A stretch of DNA of 54,352 nt from Acidobacteriaceae bacterium (lineage in GTDB: Bacteria; Acidobacteriota; Terriglobia; Terriglobales; Acidobacteriaceae). Below are positions 37,667-46,597 of this stretch, in pieces (positions within the stretch are counted from its first letter, which is position 1; each line of letters starts with the position of its first letter). Under the pieces are notes generated by a model that worked only from the letters and a program-made list of their open reading frames with translations, was not told where the DNA came from and made no database searches. The stretch covers positions 67,757 to 122,108 of the forward strand of contig PLBY01000063.1 of the NCBI GenBank assembly GCA_003134655.1, read 5' to 3'. The translations under genes and the position numbers were made by a program.

Positions 37667-38719
37667 ATGAAAATTACAGCGCTGCACCTCGTCGCCGCGA
37701 TCGCGCTCGCTCCAAATTTGGTCGCCCAGTCGACGCCAGCTGCGCCGCAAGACTCGGCCACCTTCGACCCTGATGGCACGGCCCACATCACGCGCGTTGT
37801 TCCGATGCCGACGACCATCAGTCCCGAGGCGCAGAAGTGGCTGCAATCGCTGAGCCAGCAGAAAGTGGGACCGCCGGAGACGCTGGCCGAACGCCGCACC
37901 AACACCGATGCCTGGCGCAAGATGGACTCCGCCGAGGCGCGCAAGCTCTATCCCGTAAATGTCGAGGAAACTACGCTCGCGGGCGTGCGCACCGACATCA
38001 TCACGCCCCTGCCAGATCCGGGAACCAAGCGCGTGCTCATCAATCTGCACGGCGGCGGATTTAATTCTGACTCAGGCTCGCTGATCGAAGGCATCCCGAT
38101 CGCGAACCTGGCGAAGATCAAGGTCGTTTCTGTCTACTATCGCCTCGCGCCGGAGAATCCATTTCCGGCCGCAGTCGAGGATGTGGTCGCCGTTTACAAG
38201 GAACTGCTGAAGATTTACCCGGCTCATAGCATTGGAATTTTCGGGACGTCGGCTGGAGCGATTCTTACCTGCGAAGTGGCTGTCCGTCTCAAACAACTCG
38301 GGCTTCCCCTGCCTGCCGCGCTCGGGATTTTCTCCGGGCTGGGAGACTTCAGCCGTCCCGGCGACTCGCTTCAACTGTTTACGCTCAATGGCTTTCCCGG
38401 CCGGTTGGCGCCCATCGATCCAAATCACTTGCCTGACGATCAATATGTTGGCAAGACCGATCGCAAGGACCCCGTCCTTTCGCCCATCTTCGCCGATCTG
38501 CACGGCATGCCGCCCACCCTGCTGGTTACCAGCACACGAGATATTCTGCTGAGTGGAACGGCCACGCTGCAGCGCGCCATGCTCGGTGCCGGAGTCGATG
38601 CGCAACTGGTGGTCTTTGAGGCTCTACCGCATGCGTTCTGGTATCACTTCCAGTTGGCGGAGACGAAAGAGGCGATCGAGTTGATGGCAAAGTTTTTCGA
38701 TGAAAAGGTGGGACGCTAG
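37667..38719 (+). CDS. Secreted alpha/beta hydrolase, HSL-type esterase
   Basis: A 350-residue protein with a signal peptide (about 1-20). The hormone-sensitive-lipase family oxyanion motif HGGGF (128-132), the nucleophile S195 in GTSAG, D292 in TSTRDILLS and H322 in LPHAFW form a complete triad. It probably hydrolyses short acyl esters, perhaps acetyl groups on polysaccharides given the sialate O-acetylesterase and glycosidase genes downstream. ATG 37667 was chosen at the signal peptide; the open frame upstream runs into the repeat. Confidence 0.9.
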   Translation: MKITALHLVAAIALAPNLVAQSTPAAPQDSATFDPDGTAHITRVVPMPTTISPEAQKWLQSLSQQKVGPPETLAERRTNTDAWRKMDSAEARKLYPVNVEETTLAGVRTDIITPLPDPGTKRVLINLHGGGFNSDSGSLIEGIPIANLAKIKVVSVYYRLAPENPFPAAVEDVVAVYKELLKIYPAHSIGIFGTSAGAILTCEVAVRLKQLGLPLPAALGIFSGLGDFSRPGDSLQLFTLNGFPGRLAPIDPNHLPDDQYVGKTDRKDPVLSPIFADLHGMPPTLLVTSTRDILLSGTATLQRAMLGAGVDAQLVVFEALPHAFWYHFQLAETKEAIELMAKFFDEKVGR

Positions 38720-38767
38720 GACCTGATCTTTAACTTTTCGCGTTTCACTTCCAAGGAAATTGCACAC

Positions 38768-40291
38768 ATGATCCGGAAGATTGTTCGATTGCCCTCTTGC
38801 CAAGTGTTTTTCACCCTGATCGCGTTTTCATGCGCACTGTCATTAAGTTCCTACGCAGACGTCACTGTGCCGGCGCTGCTGGCCGACCACATGGTGGTGC
38901 AACGCGGTTTGCCAGTTCACGTCTGGGGCATGGCCGCACCGCATGAAGGTGTCTCCGTCGCATTCCGGGGCGAGACGAAAGCAGGAACCGCCAACGATGA
39001 CGGACGCTGGAGCATCTATCTGTCTCCTGGCGAAGCGGGCGGTCCCTTCCAGTTGACGATCAAGGCCACAAACACCGTCGTGCTCAATGACATTCTTGTG
39101 GGCGACGTCTGGGTCGCGTCGGGCCAGTCGAATATGGAATTCCCCATGACCGGCCTGGTCAACGCACAAACGGAAATAGCCGCTGCGCAGTACCCCAAGA
39201 TTCGCCTGTTCCTGGTGAAGCACAAGCCTGCGGACTATCCTCTCGAGAATGTCGAATCCGAGGGATGGGCAGCGTGCACTCCGGAAACCGCCGCCGACTT
39301 TTCCGCTGTGGCTTACTTCTTCGCGCGCAATCTCCAGCAGAAGCTGGGCGTGCCCATTGGACTGATCGAGTCTTCGTGGGGAGGAACCGCGGCCGAGTCG
39401 TGGACGAGCCTGCACACTCTCGGTGCCGATGCTGGGCTCATGCCCGTTTTCTCGGCGCGGGCAAAGATGGTCGACGCTGAATCTACGACGGTCTTGCATC
39501 AGCAGCGCGAGGATCGCGAGTTTCAACAGGCGGTCGCGCAAGCCAGAGCGGAGGGCAAGCCGCTGCCCTGGCCGCAATGGCATCCCGATTTCGCCGCATG
39601 GGCACCGGCGGCGCTCTACTACGGCATGATCGCGCCTCTTGCTCCGTTCGCGATTCGCGGCGTCATCTGGTATCAGGGCGAGGCCAATGCCTCACCCGAT
39701 CGGGCGTCGCTCTATGCACGACTCTTTCAAACCATGATTCGCGATTGGCGCAACTCGTGGGGCGAGGGCGACTTCCCATTCCTCTTCGTGCAGATCGCCA
39801 ACTGGAACACCGAACCAGGCGAACTGTGGCCGGATGTTCGCAATGCGCAGCGGCAGGCGCTCGCGCTCAGAAACACGGGCATGGCAGTGACAATCGATAT
39901 CGGCGACCCGGACGATATTCATCCCAAGAACAAGCAGGACGTCGGCCTCCGCCTGTCACTGGCGGCGCGCGCGATCACCTATGGCGAGAAAATCGAGTGG
40001 TCCGGTCCGCTCTACCGACAGATCACGCAGGAAGAACATGCGCTGCGCGTCTGGTTCGATCATGCGAATGGGCTGATGTCGAAAGGCGCGGCGGTTACGG
40101 GCTTTGAACTCGCGGGCGTGGATGGGCAGTATTCGGCAGCCGCTGCCAAGATCGACGGTACATCTGTCGTGGTATCGAGCCTGGCGGTGCCAACGCCAGT
40201 CTCGGTCCGCTACGGATGGGCCCCGAATCCAAATTGCAACCTGTTCAATAAGGAAGGACTGCCCGCATCTCCGTTCCAGGCGCCGGAATAA
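38768..40291 (+). CDS. Sialate O-acetylesterase-like SGNH hydrolase
   Basis: A 507-residue secreted esterase. Signal peptide about 1-30; N-terminal beta-domain; catalytic S121 in VASGQSNMEFPM; later block GVIWYQGEANAS and a C-terminal DPDDIHPKNK with the expected Asp-x-x-His. The family removes O-acetyl groups from sialic acids or from plant xylan and pectin. In soil Acidobacteriota the plant-polymer role is more likely. It follows the esterase gene by 48 bases, same strand. Confidence 0.9.
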   Translation: MIRKIVRLPSCQVFFTLIAFSCALSLSSYADVTVPALLADHMVVQRGLPVHVWGMAAPHEGVSVAFRGETKAGTANDDGRWSIYLSPGEAGGPFQLTIKATNTVVLNDILVGDVWVASGQSNMEFPMTGLVNAQTEIAAAQYPKIRLFLVKHKPADYPLENVESEGWAACTPETAADFSAVAYFFARNLQQKLGVPIGLIESSWGGTAAESWTSLHTLGADAGLMPVFSARAKMVDAESTTVLHQQREDREFQQAVAQARAEGKPLPWPQWHPDFAAWAPAALYYGMIAPLAPFAIRGVIWYQGEANASPDRASLYARLFQTMIRDWRNSWGEGDFPFLFVQIANWNTEPGELWPDVRNAQRQALALRNTGMAVTIDIGDPDDIHPKNKQDVGLRLSLAARAITYGEKIEWSGPLYRQITQEEHALRVWFDHANGLMSKGAAVTGFELAGVDGQYSAAAAKIDGTSVVVSSLAVPTPVSVRYGWAPNPNCNLFNKEGLPASPFQAPE

Positions 40292-40297
40292 ATCCCG

Positions 40298-41821
40298 CTA
40301 TTTGCTCGGTTTCTCCTCCGGCACCAGCATATAGCTGACGAACGCCAACTGAGTGCTGTCGGGCGACCACGATGGGACGTTGATCGTTCCCTGCCCACCG
40401 AACAACTTGGCCAGCACCGTGATCTTGATGTCAGCGAGCGACATGAGGCGCAGCATCACATCTTTGTTTTCGGGATGGCCGGTCACGTCCGCTCCGTAGG
40501 TGAGGAAGACCATCCATTTTCCATCCGGCGATATGTGGGGAAACCAGTTGTTGAGATCGTCGGAGAAGACTTGCTCCTGCTCGCTGCCGTCGGGCTTCAT
40601 GCGCCAGATCTGCATGTGTCCGGTGCGCTCGGAATTGAAGTAAATATACTTTCCGTCCGGCGAATACTCTGGGCCGTCATCCAAGCCTTTGGCCGTGGTC
40701 AGCCTGGTCTCTTCGCCACCGGCTGCGGGGATCGCATAAATATCAAAGTCGCCATTGCGCTGGCCGACGAATGCCAGCGTCTTGCCGTCAGGCGACCAGC
40801 CGTGCCAATACGATGGAGATTTCTGCGTGATGCGGCGCGGGGTTCCACCGGCGATGGGGACGATGTACACCTGCGATTCGTGGTCGCCCTGCGAATTGTC
40901 GCTGATGGCGATCTCGGTAGCGTCGGGCGAAATGCCGTGATCGTTGTTGCAGCGGATGGCGAAGCCCGTATCGATCTTGACGGGCTTGTCGCTGCCGACG
41001 GCGAGGCGCTCGATGCGGCCTTCGCGATTGAAGAGGAATGCGCTGCCGTCGCGGGTCCAGTTGGGGGCTTCGAAACGTCCTTGAGCGAGATAGGCGACGC
41101 GGCGGTCTGCGGAGTCGATCTCGATGGTCTCCAGCGTGCTGTAGAGAACCGGCTTGCCGGCTCCGGTGGCAGGAGGCTGCGTTAGTTCGACGTTGGAAAA
41201 GACTGCCTTCTCCACTACGTCCTTGTCGTGCGAGCACACGCCGAGCCCAACGTAGAACGTGCCCTGCAGCGGAATGCGCAGCCATCCACCGGCGACCCTG
41301 GGTTCGCCAGCTTCAGCGGAGAGCGACATGTAGACATAATCGCCACGCTTGGCGATTCGCAGTCGCTTCGGTGCAGAGAGGTTTGATTGCACCTCGCGCG
41401 TGAGCGCGCCTTTTTCGTCGCGGAATTGCAGCGAGGTCAGGCCGCTGGCGTGCAGCGCCACGTCGGCGTACACAGAATCGGCGTCCAGGTTCTGGCGCAG
41501 GATCAGCACAGCCTTCTTGTGCTCGTTTCCAGTCTTATTCAGAAAAGAAATGTCTGCGGTCAGATTAACGTCGCCGGAAACCTTCTTCCACACGAACTGA
41601 AAGGCATCGGTCGCGAGCCACATGTTCTCGCCGCTGCCGCTGATCGTGTATGCGCCCTTGGACACGTCGTACTCCACGGAGCCTGGATGCAGCACCGTGC
41701 CCACGTCGCTGTGCCCCTCGAAGACGCCGACCGCTGGAGATTGCGCCGAAGCGCGGCTGCCCATCAAAATCACAATACAACTCACGATTGCAACCATCGT
41801 GAAAGCCCGAAGACTGCGCAT
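40298..41821 (-). CDS. Secreted PD40/TolB-like beta-propeller protein with N-terminal jelly-roll
   Basis: A 507-residue protein with a signal peptide (about 1-26). Residues about 30-190 form a concanavalin-like or DUF1349-like domain ([19 protein letters not shown]). The rest carries WD40-like PD40 repeats: [55 protein letters not shown]. Such proteins are often periplasmic binding or scaffold proteins. GGAGG lies seven bases before ATG 41821. It is divergent from the alpha-galactosidase gene and convergent with the esterase gene, so it may belong with carbohydrate use. Confidence 0.85.
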   Translation of the reverse strand: MRSLRAFTMVAIVSCIVILMGSRASAQSPAVGVFEGHSDVGTVLHPGSVEYDVSKGAYTISGSGENMWLATDAFQFVWKKVSGDVNLTADISFLNKTGNEHKKAVLILRQNLDADSVYADVALHASGLTSLQFRDEKGALTREVQSNLSAPKRLRIAKRGDYVYMSLSAEAGEPRVAGGWLRIPLQGTFYVGLGVCSHDKDVVEKAVFSNVELTQPPATGAGKPVLYSTLETIEIDSADRRVAYLAQGRFEAPNWTRDGSAFLFNREGRIERLAVGSDKPVKIDTGFAIRCNNDHGISPDATEIAISDNSQGDHESQVYIVPIAGGTPRRITQKSPSYWHGWSPDGKTLAFVGQRNGDFDIYAIPAAGGEETRLTTAKGLDDGPEYSPDGKYIYFNSERTGHMQIWRMKPDGSEQEQVFSDDLNNWFPHISPDGKWMVFLTYGADVTGHPENKDVMLRLMSLADIKITVLAKLFGGQGTINVPSWSPDSTQLAFVSYMLVPEEKPSK

Positions 41822-41917
41822 GGAAATCCTCCGCCGATACCAGTCACATGACCAACTTGGCATTGTAACCCTTATCTTTCGATACCAATCCTCGGGCGCT
41901 TCTGATAAAACGTGTGC

Positions 41918-43126
41918 ATGAAAATGATGCGAGCCCTCCTTGCCATATTCTTCTGCATTCTGCTTTTCGTTCCCGCTGTGATCGCGCAGCCGAGCGCCCC
42001 TCCATCCGCCAATCTGGCGCTCACGCCGCCTATGGGCTGGAACTCGTGGAACAAGTTCGCCTGCAACGTCAGCGAAGACATGATCAAGAGCATGGCCGAT
42101 GCGATGGTGAAGTCGGGAATGAAAGACGCGGGCTACGTCTACGTCAACATCGACGACTGCTGGCAGGTGAGCCGCGACGCCAACGCCAATATCGTCGCCG
42201 ACCCGCAGCGCTTTCCGCATGGCATGAAGGCTGTGGGCGACTACATTCATTCTCTGGGACTGAAGTTCGGCGTCTATTCCGATGCGGGATCGAAGACTTG
42301 TGCCGGCCGTCCCGGCGGCCTCGGTCACGAGTATCAAGACGCGCTGCAGTACGCGGCCTGGGGCGTCGACTACCTGAAGTACGACTGGTGCAACGCGACC
42401 ACGCAGGATGCGAAGGCTTCGTACGCCAACATTCGCGCGGCACTGGATGCTTCGGGGCGCCCAATTGTGCTAAGCATCTGCGAGTGGGGCACGGCCAAGC
42501 CCTGGCTGTGGGGCAAAGAAGTCGGCGGCAACCTGTGGCGGTCGACGGGCGACATCCAGGACCGCTGGGGAGGCCAACAAAAGTGGCCCGACGGAACCTG
42601 CTGCTCCAACGGCGTGCTGTCGATTATCGACCAGGAGGTCGGGCTGCAATCGTACGCCGGGCCGGGACACTGGAACGATCCAGACATGCTCGAGGTCGGC
42701 AACGGCGGCATGACCGATGTGGAGTACCGTTCGCATTTCAGTTTGTGGGCACTCCTGGCGGCCCCGCTCATCGCAGGCAATGATCTGCGCGATATGCGCC
42801 CGGAGATTCACGACATTCTCACGAATAAGGAAGTGATCGCGGTGAATCAGGATGCGCTCGGGCGTGAGGGCGAGCGGGTCGCGAAAAGCGGCGACCTCGA
42901 GGTTTGGGCGAAGCAGCTAAAGGATGGCAGCCGCGCAGTGATCTTGCTGAACCGCGGCGCGACCGAACAATCGATCACCGCAAACTGGGAGGATCTCGGT
43001 TATCCCAACAACGTCAGCGCCGCCGTGCACGACTTGTGGTCGCACAAGGATTTGGGAAAGTCCACGGAGAAATTCTCGGCAGCGGTTGCATCGCACGGGG
43101 TCGTGATGATCACGGTGAAACCCTAA
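41918..43126 (+). CDS. Alpha-galactosidase, glycoside hydrolase family 27
   Basis: A 402-residue secreted enzyme. Signal peptide about 1-24; GH27 barrel beginning [13 protein letters not shown]; nucleophile D156 in LKYDWCN; acid/base D212 in RSTGDI; C-terminal antiparallel domain with the typical ..[18 protein letters not shown]. It releases terminal alpha-galactose, for example from galactomannan or raffinose-type sugars. The start is uncertain (GTG 41912, ATG 41918 or ATG 41924), since no clear Shine-Dalgarno is seen. Confidence 0.93.
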   Translation: MKMMRALLAIFFCILLFVPAVIAQPSAPPSANLALTPPMGWNSWNKFACNVSEDMIKSMADAMVKSGMKDAGYVYVNIDDCWQVSRDANANIVADPQRFPHGMKAVGDYIHSLGLKFGVYSDAGSKTCAGRPGGLGHEYQDALQYAAWGVDYLKYDWCNATTQDAKASYANIRAALDASGRPIVLSICEWGTAKPWLWGKEVGGNLWRSTGDIQDRWGGQQKWPDGTCCSNGVLSIIDQEVGLQSYAGPGHWNDPDMLEVGNGGMTDVEYRSHFSLWALLAAPLIAGNDLRDMRPEIHDILTNKEVIAVNQDALGREGERVAKSGDLEVWAKQLKDGSRAVILLNRGATEQSITANWEDLGYPNNVSAAVHDLWSHKDLGKSTEKFSAAVASHGVVMITVKP

Positions 43127-43140
43127 ACTCACGAAACGAC

Positions 43141-43223
43141 TTCACCACGGGGACACAGAGGCACGGAGAGAAAGACCTGAATTGCCTTGTTTTTCTCCGT
43201 GGCTCCCGTGACTCCGTGGTGAA
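43141..43223. repeat. Family A-related hairpin (CACCACGG variant)
   Basis: Left arm TTCACCACGGGGACACAGAG.. and right arm ..GACTCCGTGGTGAA form an imperfect stem with a loop near 43174-43190. It has the same purine-rich GACAC/GGAG words as the other copies, with a different outer end. It lies between the convergent alpha-galactosidase and small-protein genes. Confidence 0.7.
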
Positions 43224-43228
43224 CGCAC

Positions 43229-43483
43229 TTACGGATTCTTTTTCAGCTCTTCCATCACGCTCTGGATCAGCTCTTTTGCGTCGGTCAGGCTCTTCATGAT
43301 GATTTGAATATCCATTACCGGTTTGCCGGGCCAGCGCTGGCTCTGGCAGTAGACACCGTGCTGGCCGACCAGCGCCATGGCGTCGGTGATCGTATCCATT
43401 GTGACGGCGAGACGCCCGCGGGGCACGCCCATCATGGTCTCGTAGTGTTCCAGTTCTTCCTGCTTCTCGTCGAATACCGGCAT
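43229..43483 (-). CDS. Small conserved-looking protein, unknown function
   Basis: An 84-residue soluble protein (MPVFDEKQEELEHYETMMGV..) with predicted alternating helices and strands, one Cys, and a charged C-terminal helix. A longer version from 43546 adds an N-terminus that lacks coding character. No strong Shine-Dalgarno precedes either start. It is divergent from the DUF2911 gene. I do not recognise the family. Confidence 0.55.
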   Translation of the reverse strand: MPVFDEKQEELEHYETMMGVPRGRLAVTMDTITDAMALVGQHGVYCQSQRWPGKPVMDIQIIMKSLTDAKELIQSVMEELKKNP

Positions 43484-43592
43484 GGGACGATTGTAACTGC
43501 ACGCAGCCAAGGCGCATAATGATCTGGCTGCTGACTTATTCTTCATTCACACGTCCAAGCTCTTGGCACTCAACATCCCAAAAGGAGAGACC

Positions 43593-44108
43593 ATGCAAAA
43601 ACGGATTGCCGTTCTCGTGTTCGCGATTCTCACCCTCAGCCTGTTCGCCTCGGCGCAGGCCAGTCCCCCAGCTTCGGCCACTTGCGATCTTGGAGGCGGA
43701 AAGACCATCAAGACCGACTACTCCAGCCCGCGCGCGAAGGGCCGCAAGATCTATGGCGGGTTGGTGCCCTTCGGCGAAGTCTGGCGCACCGGGGCCAATG
43801 CCGCCACAACGTTTGTACCCAGCGCCGATGTGGTCGTCGGCGGCAAGACCGTTCCCGCCGGAAGCTATACAATCTTCACCGTCCCCACCGCCGACAAGTG
43901 GACGCTGATCATCAACAAGAAGACCGGCGAATGGGGGATTCCTTACAAATACGAAAGCGACGAGCTCGTCCGCGTCGACATGAAGGTTTCGAAGCTGCCT
44001 TCGCCCCTGGAGAATTTCACCATCGCCTACGACAAATCGGGCAGCGGCTGCACTTTGCAGATCGACTGGGAGACGACCCGCGCCTCGGTGGACATCAACG
44101 CGAAATAA
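43593..44108 (+). CDS. DUF2911 secreted protein
   Basis: A 171-residue protein with a signal peptide (about 1-23, ending SAQA). The body shows the DUF2911 pattern: YSSPRAKGRKIYGGLVPFGEVWRTGANAAT, then VPAGSYTIFTVP and WTLIINKKTGEWG. The family is widespread in Bacteroidota and Acidobacteriota, periplasmic or surface-exposed, of unknown function. AAAGGAGAG lies before the start, and a clear terminator follows. Confidence 0.9.
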   Translation: MQKRIAVLVFAILTLSLFASAQASPPASATCDLGGGKTIKTDYSSPRAKGRKIYGGLVPFGEVWRTGANAATTFVPSADVVVGGKTVPAGSYTIFTVPTADKWTLIINKKTGEWGIPYKYESDELVRVDMKVSKLPSPLENFTIAYDKSGSGCTLQIDWETTRASVDINAK

Positions 44109-44130
44109 AGCATTCAAGAAGATGGCAAAC

Positions 44131-44178
44131 AAACTGTACGGCAGCCTCGCGAGAGGTTCCGTACAGTTTTTATTTTTT
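44131..44178 (+). terminator. Intrinsic terminator after the DUF2911 gene
   Basis: An 11-bp perfect stem (AAACTGTACGG with CCGTACAGTTT) and a 17-base loop are followed by TTTATTTTTTC. The A-rich left side could also serve the opposing transcript. It overlaps the 3' end of the TPR membrane protein gene. Confidence 0.8.
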
Positions 44179-46014
44179 CTGCTGTCGCAGCGCGCCGGCC
44201 GCTTGTTGGGCCTCGACAAGCTCAGGAGAGATCTTCAGCGCCTGCTCGTAGGCATCGAGCGCTTCTGGGACATGCCCGGCTCGCGCCAGCGCGCGGCCGA
44301 GTTCGAGATAGCCCTGAGCGCTGGGCTGCAGTTCCACCGAGCGGGAAAGATCGCTGATCGCTTCGTTGAGTTTGCCTTGCTTCTGCGCCAGCAGGCCAAG
44401 ACCGAACCAGGCGCTGTGCTGGTTGGGATTGAAGCGCAGCGACTGCTCGAAACTGTTGTGCGCCTGCTCATCTTCTGCCAGGGCGCGTTGGACTGAGCCT
44501 AGATTCGCGTAGGTCTGAGCCAACAAGCCAGGGTCTGAGGTGAGATTCACCGCGGTCTCATATTGTGCGACGGCCTCGCGCATCTGGCCGTGCTTTTGAA
44601 GGTAGATGCCCAGATTGCTGTGGCTCATGGGATCCATGGGATTAATGCGCGCCGCGGCCTCGAAGTGAGGATGCGCTTCCTCTTCTCGATCCTGCAGAAT
44701 CAGCGCGCCGCCCAGATTGTTCTCGGCCACAAAATTGTTCCGTGTGACCGCGAGCGTGTGCGACCACAAGTCGTAATTGCTCTGCCAGTAATCGATCTGG
44801 CGGTGCGTGGTGAATGCCAGCGCAACGAGGACAGCGGCGGCTGGAATTGCTGGCCAGAAGCCCCATTGCTTGGATTCTGCCCAGTCGGCGGCGCCGAACG
44901 CAATCATCAGGAAGATGCCAATCAGCGGGATGTAGGCGTAACGATCGGCCATGGCAGCTTCTCCAACCTGCACGAGGCCGATCACGGGAACGAGCGTTCC
45001 CAAGAACCAGAGCCAACCTACGAGCAAGTACCGGTGGGCACGGAATTTCAGCACTAGCGCCGTGACTGCGATCAGAACAAGGGCGGCGACCAGCACCTGC
45101 CACGCTGCGAGTGAATCTCCAGGATGCGGGTACAGAGGCGCAAGCCGGACAGGCCAGATCATCTTCCACAGGTACATAGCGTAGGCCCAAATCGCCGTAG
45201 CTATACGAGCACCGAAAGAAACTTCGGTGGTGGTACGGATCGCTCCTCCGGCCTGCTGCGCTTGCATGGTGACGACGGCGCTGGCCAGGGAGAGCGCGAA
45301 TAGGGGCAACTTCGCCAGCGCGAGGGTTGACCACGGAAGGATGGAACTGCGCGAATCTTCGCCGGATGCGGCGACCCTATTTAGCGGCCAGTAGTCCAGC
45401 AGCAGCAATACGAAGGGCAGCGTGATCACCATCGGCTTCGAAGCAAGACCGCAAACAAACAGTCCTGCCACGGCGAGGTAGCGCCCGTAGCTTGGCTTCC
45501 GCACATACCAACCGTAAGCCCAAAGCGTGAGAAAAAAGAATGTCGTGCAGAGCACGTTCTTGCGCTCGGCCACCCATGCAACCGACTCGACGTTGATGGG
45601 ATGCAGCGCGAACAATGCCGCCACGAACAGGCTCGGCCACAATCGCTCGGTGGCCCACATCAATAACAAGAACAGCAGAATCACGTTCACCGCATGCAGC
45701 AGGATGCTGGTGAGGTGGTGCCCGGCGGGATTCAGGCGAAACAGCGAGCAATCGAGGGCGTGCGACATCCATGTGAGCGGATGCCAGTTCGCCTGTTCGG
45801 TGGAAGTCAGCGCCCAGGTGATGGTATCGGCGGTCAGCCCCTGACGAACGTGCGGGTTGTTGATGACGTAGCGGTCATCATCGTAGTTCACAAACGGATG
45901 CCGATTCACCGGGTTGTAGAGCGCGAGCGTGACTACCGCCAGGAGCAGGCACACGATTTTGTTCCGCTTCTGCGGATCCGCAAACAGGCTTCCTTGGCTT
46001 TTGGGAGGCAACAA
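44170..46014 (-). CDS. TMTC-like membrane protein with TPR repeats
   Basis: A 614-residue integral membrane protein. About ten transmembrane segments span residues 20-410, with the luminal/periplasmic acidic motif FVNYDDDRYVINN after the first helix, as in Pmt/TMTC-type glycosyltransferases. TPR repeats fill the C-terminus (about 430-600, with ILQDREEEAHPHFEAAARIN). The family is proposed to add sugars to exported proteins. The only usable start is TTG 46014; an in-frame TAA lies nine bases before it, inside the left repeat of the neighbouring element. The native start region may therefore have been altered. Confidence 0.85.
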   Translation of the reverse strand: MLPPKSQGSLFADPQKRNKIVCLLLAVVTLALYNPVNRHPFVNYDDDRYVINNPHVRQGLTADTITWALTSTEQANWHPLTWMSHALDCSLFRLNPAGHHLTSILLHAVNVILLFLLLMWATERLWPSLFVAALFALHPINVESVAWVAERKNVLCTTFFFLTLWAYGWYVRKPSYGRYLAVAGLFVCGLASKPMVITLPFVLLLLDYWPLNRVAASGEDSRSSILPWSTLALAKLPLFALSLASAVVTMQAQQAGGAIRTTTEVSFGARIATAIWAYAMYLWKMIWPVRLAPLYPHPGDSLAAWQVLVAALVLIAVTALVLKFRAHRYLLVGWLWFLGTLVPVIGLVQVGEAAMADRYAYIPLIGIFLMIAFGAADWAESKQWGFWPAIPAAAVLVALAFTTHRQIDYWQSNYDLWSHTLAVTRNNFVAENNLGGALILQDREEEAHPHFEAAARINPMDPMSHSNLGIYLQKHGQMREAVAQYETAVNLTSDPGLLAQTYANLGSVQRALAEDEQAHNSFEQSLRFNPNQHSAWFGLGLLAQKQGKLNEAISDLSRSVELQPSAQGYLELGRALARAGHVPEALDAYEQALKISPELVEAQQAAGALRQQKK

Positions 46015-46020
46015 TAGGAT

Positions 46021-46048
46021 TTAACCACAGAGGACACGGAGGACACAG
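46021..46048. repeat. Left terminal inverted repeat of the GxxExxY element (family A)
   Basis: TTAACCACAGAGGACACG followed by GAGGACACAG (28 bases) matches the complement of 46536-46563 with one mismatch. It abuts the start of the TMTC-like gene. Confidence 0.85.
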
Positions 46049-46119
46049 GGACGTTTTGCACAAGGATCTGCATGATCACGTGACAGTTGTCACAGACTAG
46101 CGGGGTCTCGTGCGGATAC

Positions 46120-46147
46120 AACCACAGAGGACACGGAGGACACAGAG
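46120..46147 (+). repeat. Internal family A copy supplying the GxxExxY ribosome binding site
   Basis: AACCACAGAGGACACGGAGG and then ACACAGAG end directly at the ATG at 46148. The GGAGG inside the repeat lies eight bases before the start codon, an ideal Shine-Dalgarno. Confidence 0.8.
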
Positions 46148-46597
46148 ATGCACTTCAACCAGATCAGCGGTGCCGTCGTGGACTCGGCGATGAAGGTCCA
46201 CAGCTCCTTAGGACCAGGGCTCCTGGAAAGCGTGTATGTGGCCTGTCTGGTGCATGAACTGAATCAGAGAGGGTATCGCACCGCCGTTCAGGTGCCGCTC
46301 CCGGTGATTTACGATGGCCGGCTGGACATTCTCGTGGAGGGCTGTGTAGTCGTGGAAATCAAATCCGTGGACGCCATATCGCCCGTCCATCAGGCACAGC
46401 TTCTGACCTATCTCAAGCTTAGCCACAAGCACTTGGGCCTCTTGATCAACTTCAACGTGGTGCATTTGCGAGACGGCGTCCGCCGCATGGTGAGTGGCGA
46501 TCCGCCCACTGTCGCCTCGGCTAAACTTGATTCCTCTGTGTCCTCAGTGTCCTCTGTGGTTAAACCTGAGGTTTCCACCGCAAAACAGGCTTCCTAG
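46148..46597 (+). CDS. GxxExxY protein (PDDEXK_3-like nuclease family)
   Basis: A 149-residue protein. The family-naming motif GLLESVY is at 24-30; the PD-(D/E)xK-type residues are D60 and E70-x-K72 in VVVEIKSVD; then [27 protein letters not shown]. Compared with the copy at 33575, about seven residues are missing between YDG and RLD. The last 25 residues are not family sequence: [13 protein letters not shown] is the translation of the right-hand repeat, and the stop lies inside the 3' end of gcvPB on the other strand. A nuclease fold is expected for the family, but no function has been established that I know of. Confidence 0.85.
   Translation: MHFNQISGAVVDSAMKVHSSLGPGLLESVYVACLVHELNQRGYRTAVQVPLPVIYDGRLDILVEGCVVVEIKSVDAISPVHQAQLLTYLKLSHKHLGLLINFNVVHLRDGVRRMVSGDPPTVASAKLDSSVSSVSSVVKPEVSTAKQAS
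46536..46563. repeat. Right terminal inverted repeat of the GxxExxY element (family A)
   Basis: CTGTGTCCTCAGTGTCCTCT and then GTGGTTAA, the complement of the left end at 46021. The TTAA end contains the gcvPB stop codon (46560-46562, minus strand). Confidence 0.85.

Noticed and set aside
36452..38050. Minus-strand frame spanning the acyl-CoA dehydrogenase and esterase genes
   Set aside because: It crosses two well-supported + strand genes and the repeat hairpin, and shows no family features.
46021..46563. Target-site duplication around the GxxExxY element
   Set aside because: Flanking bases outside the TTAA ends differ. TTAA itself might be the duplicated target, but one locus cannot show this.
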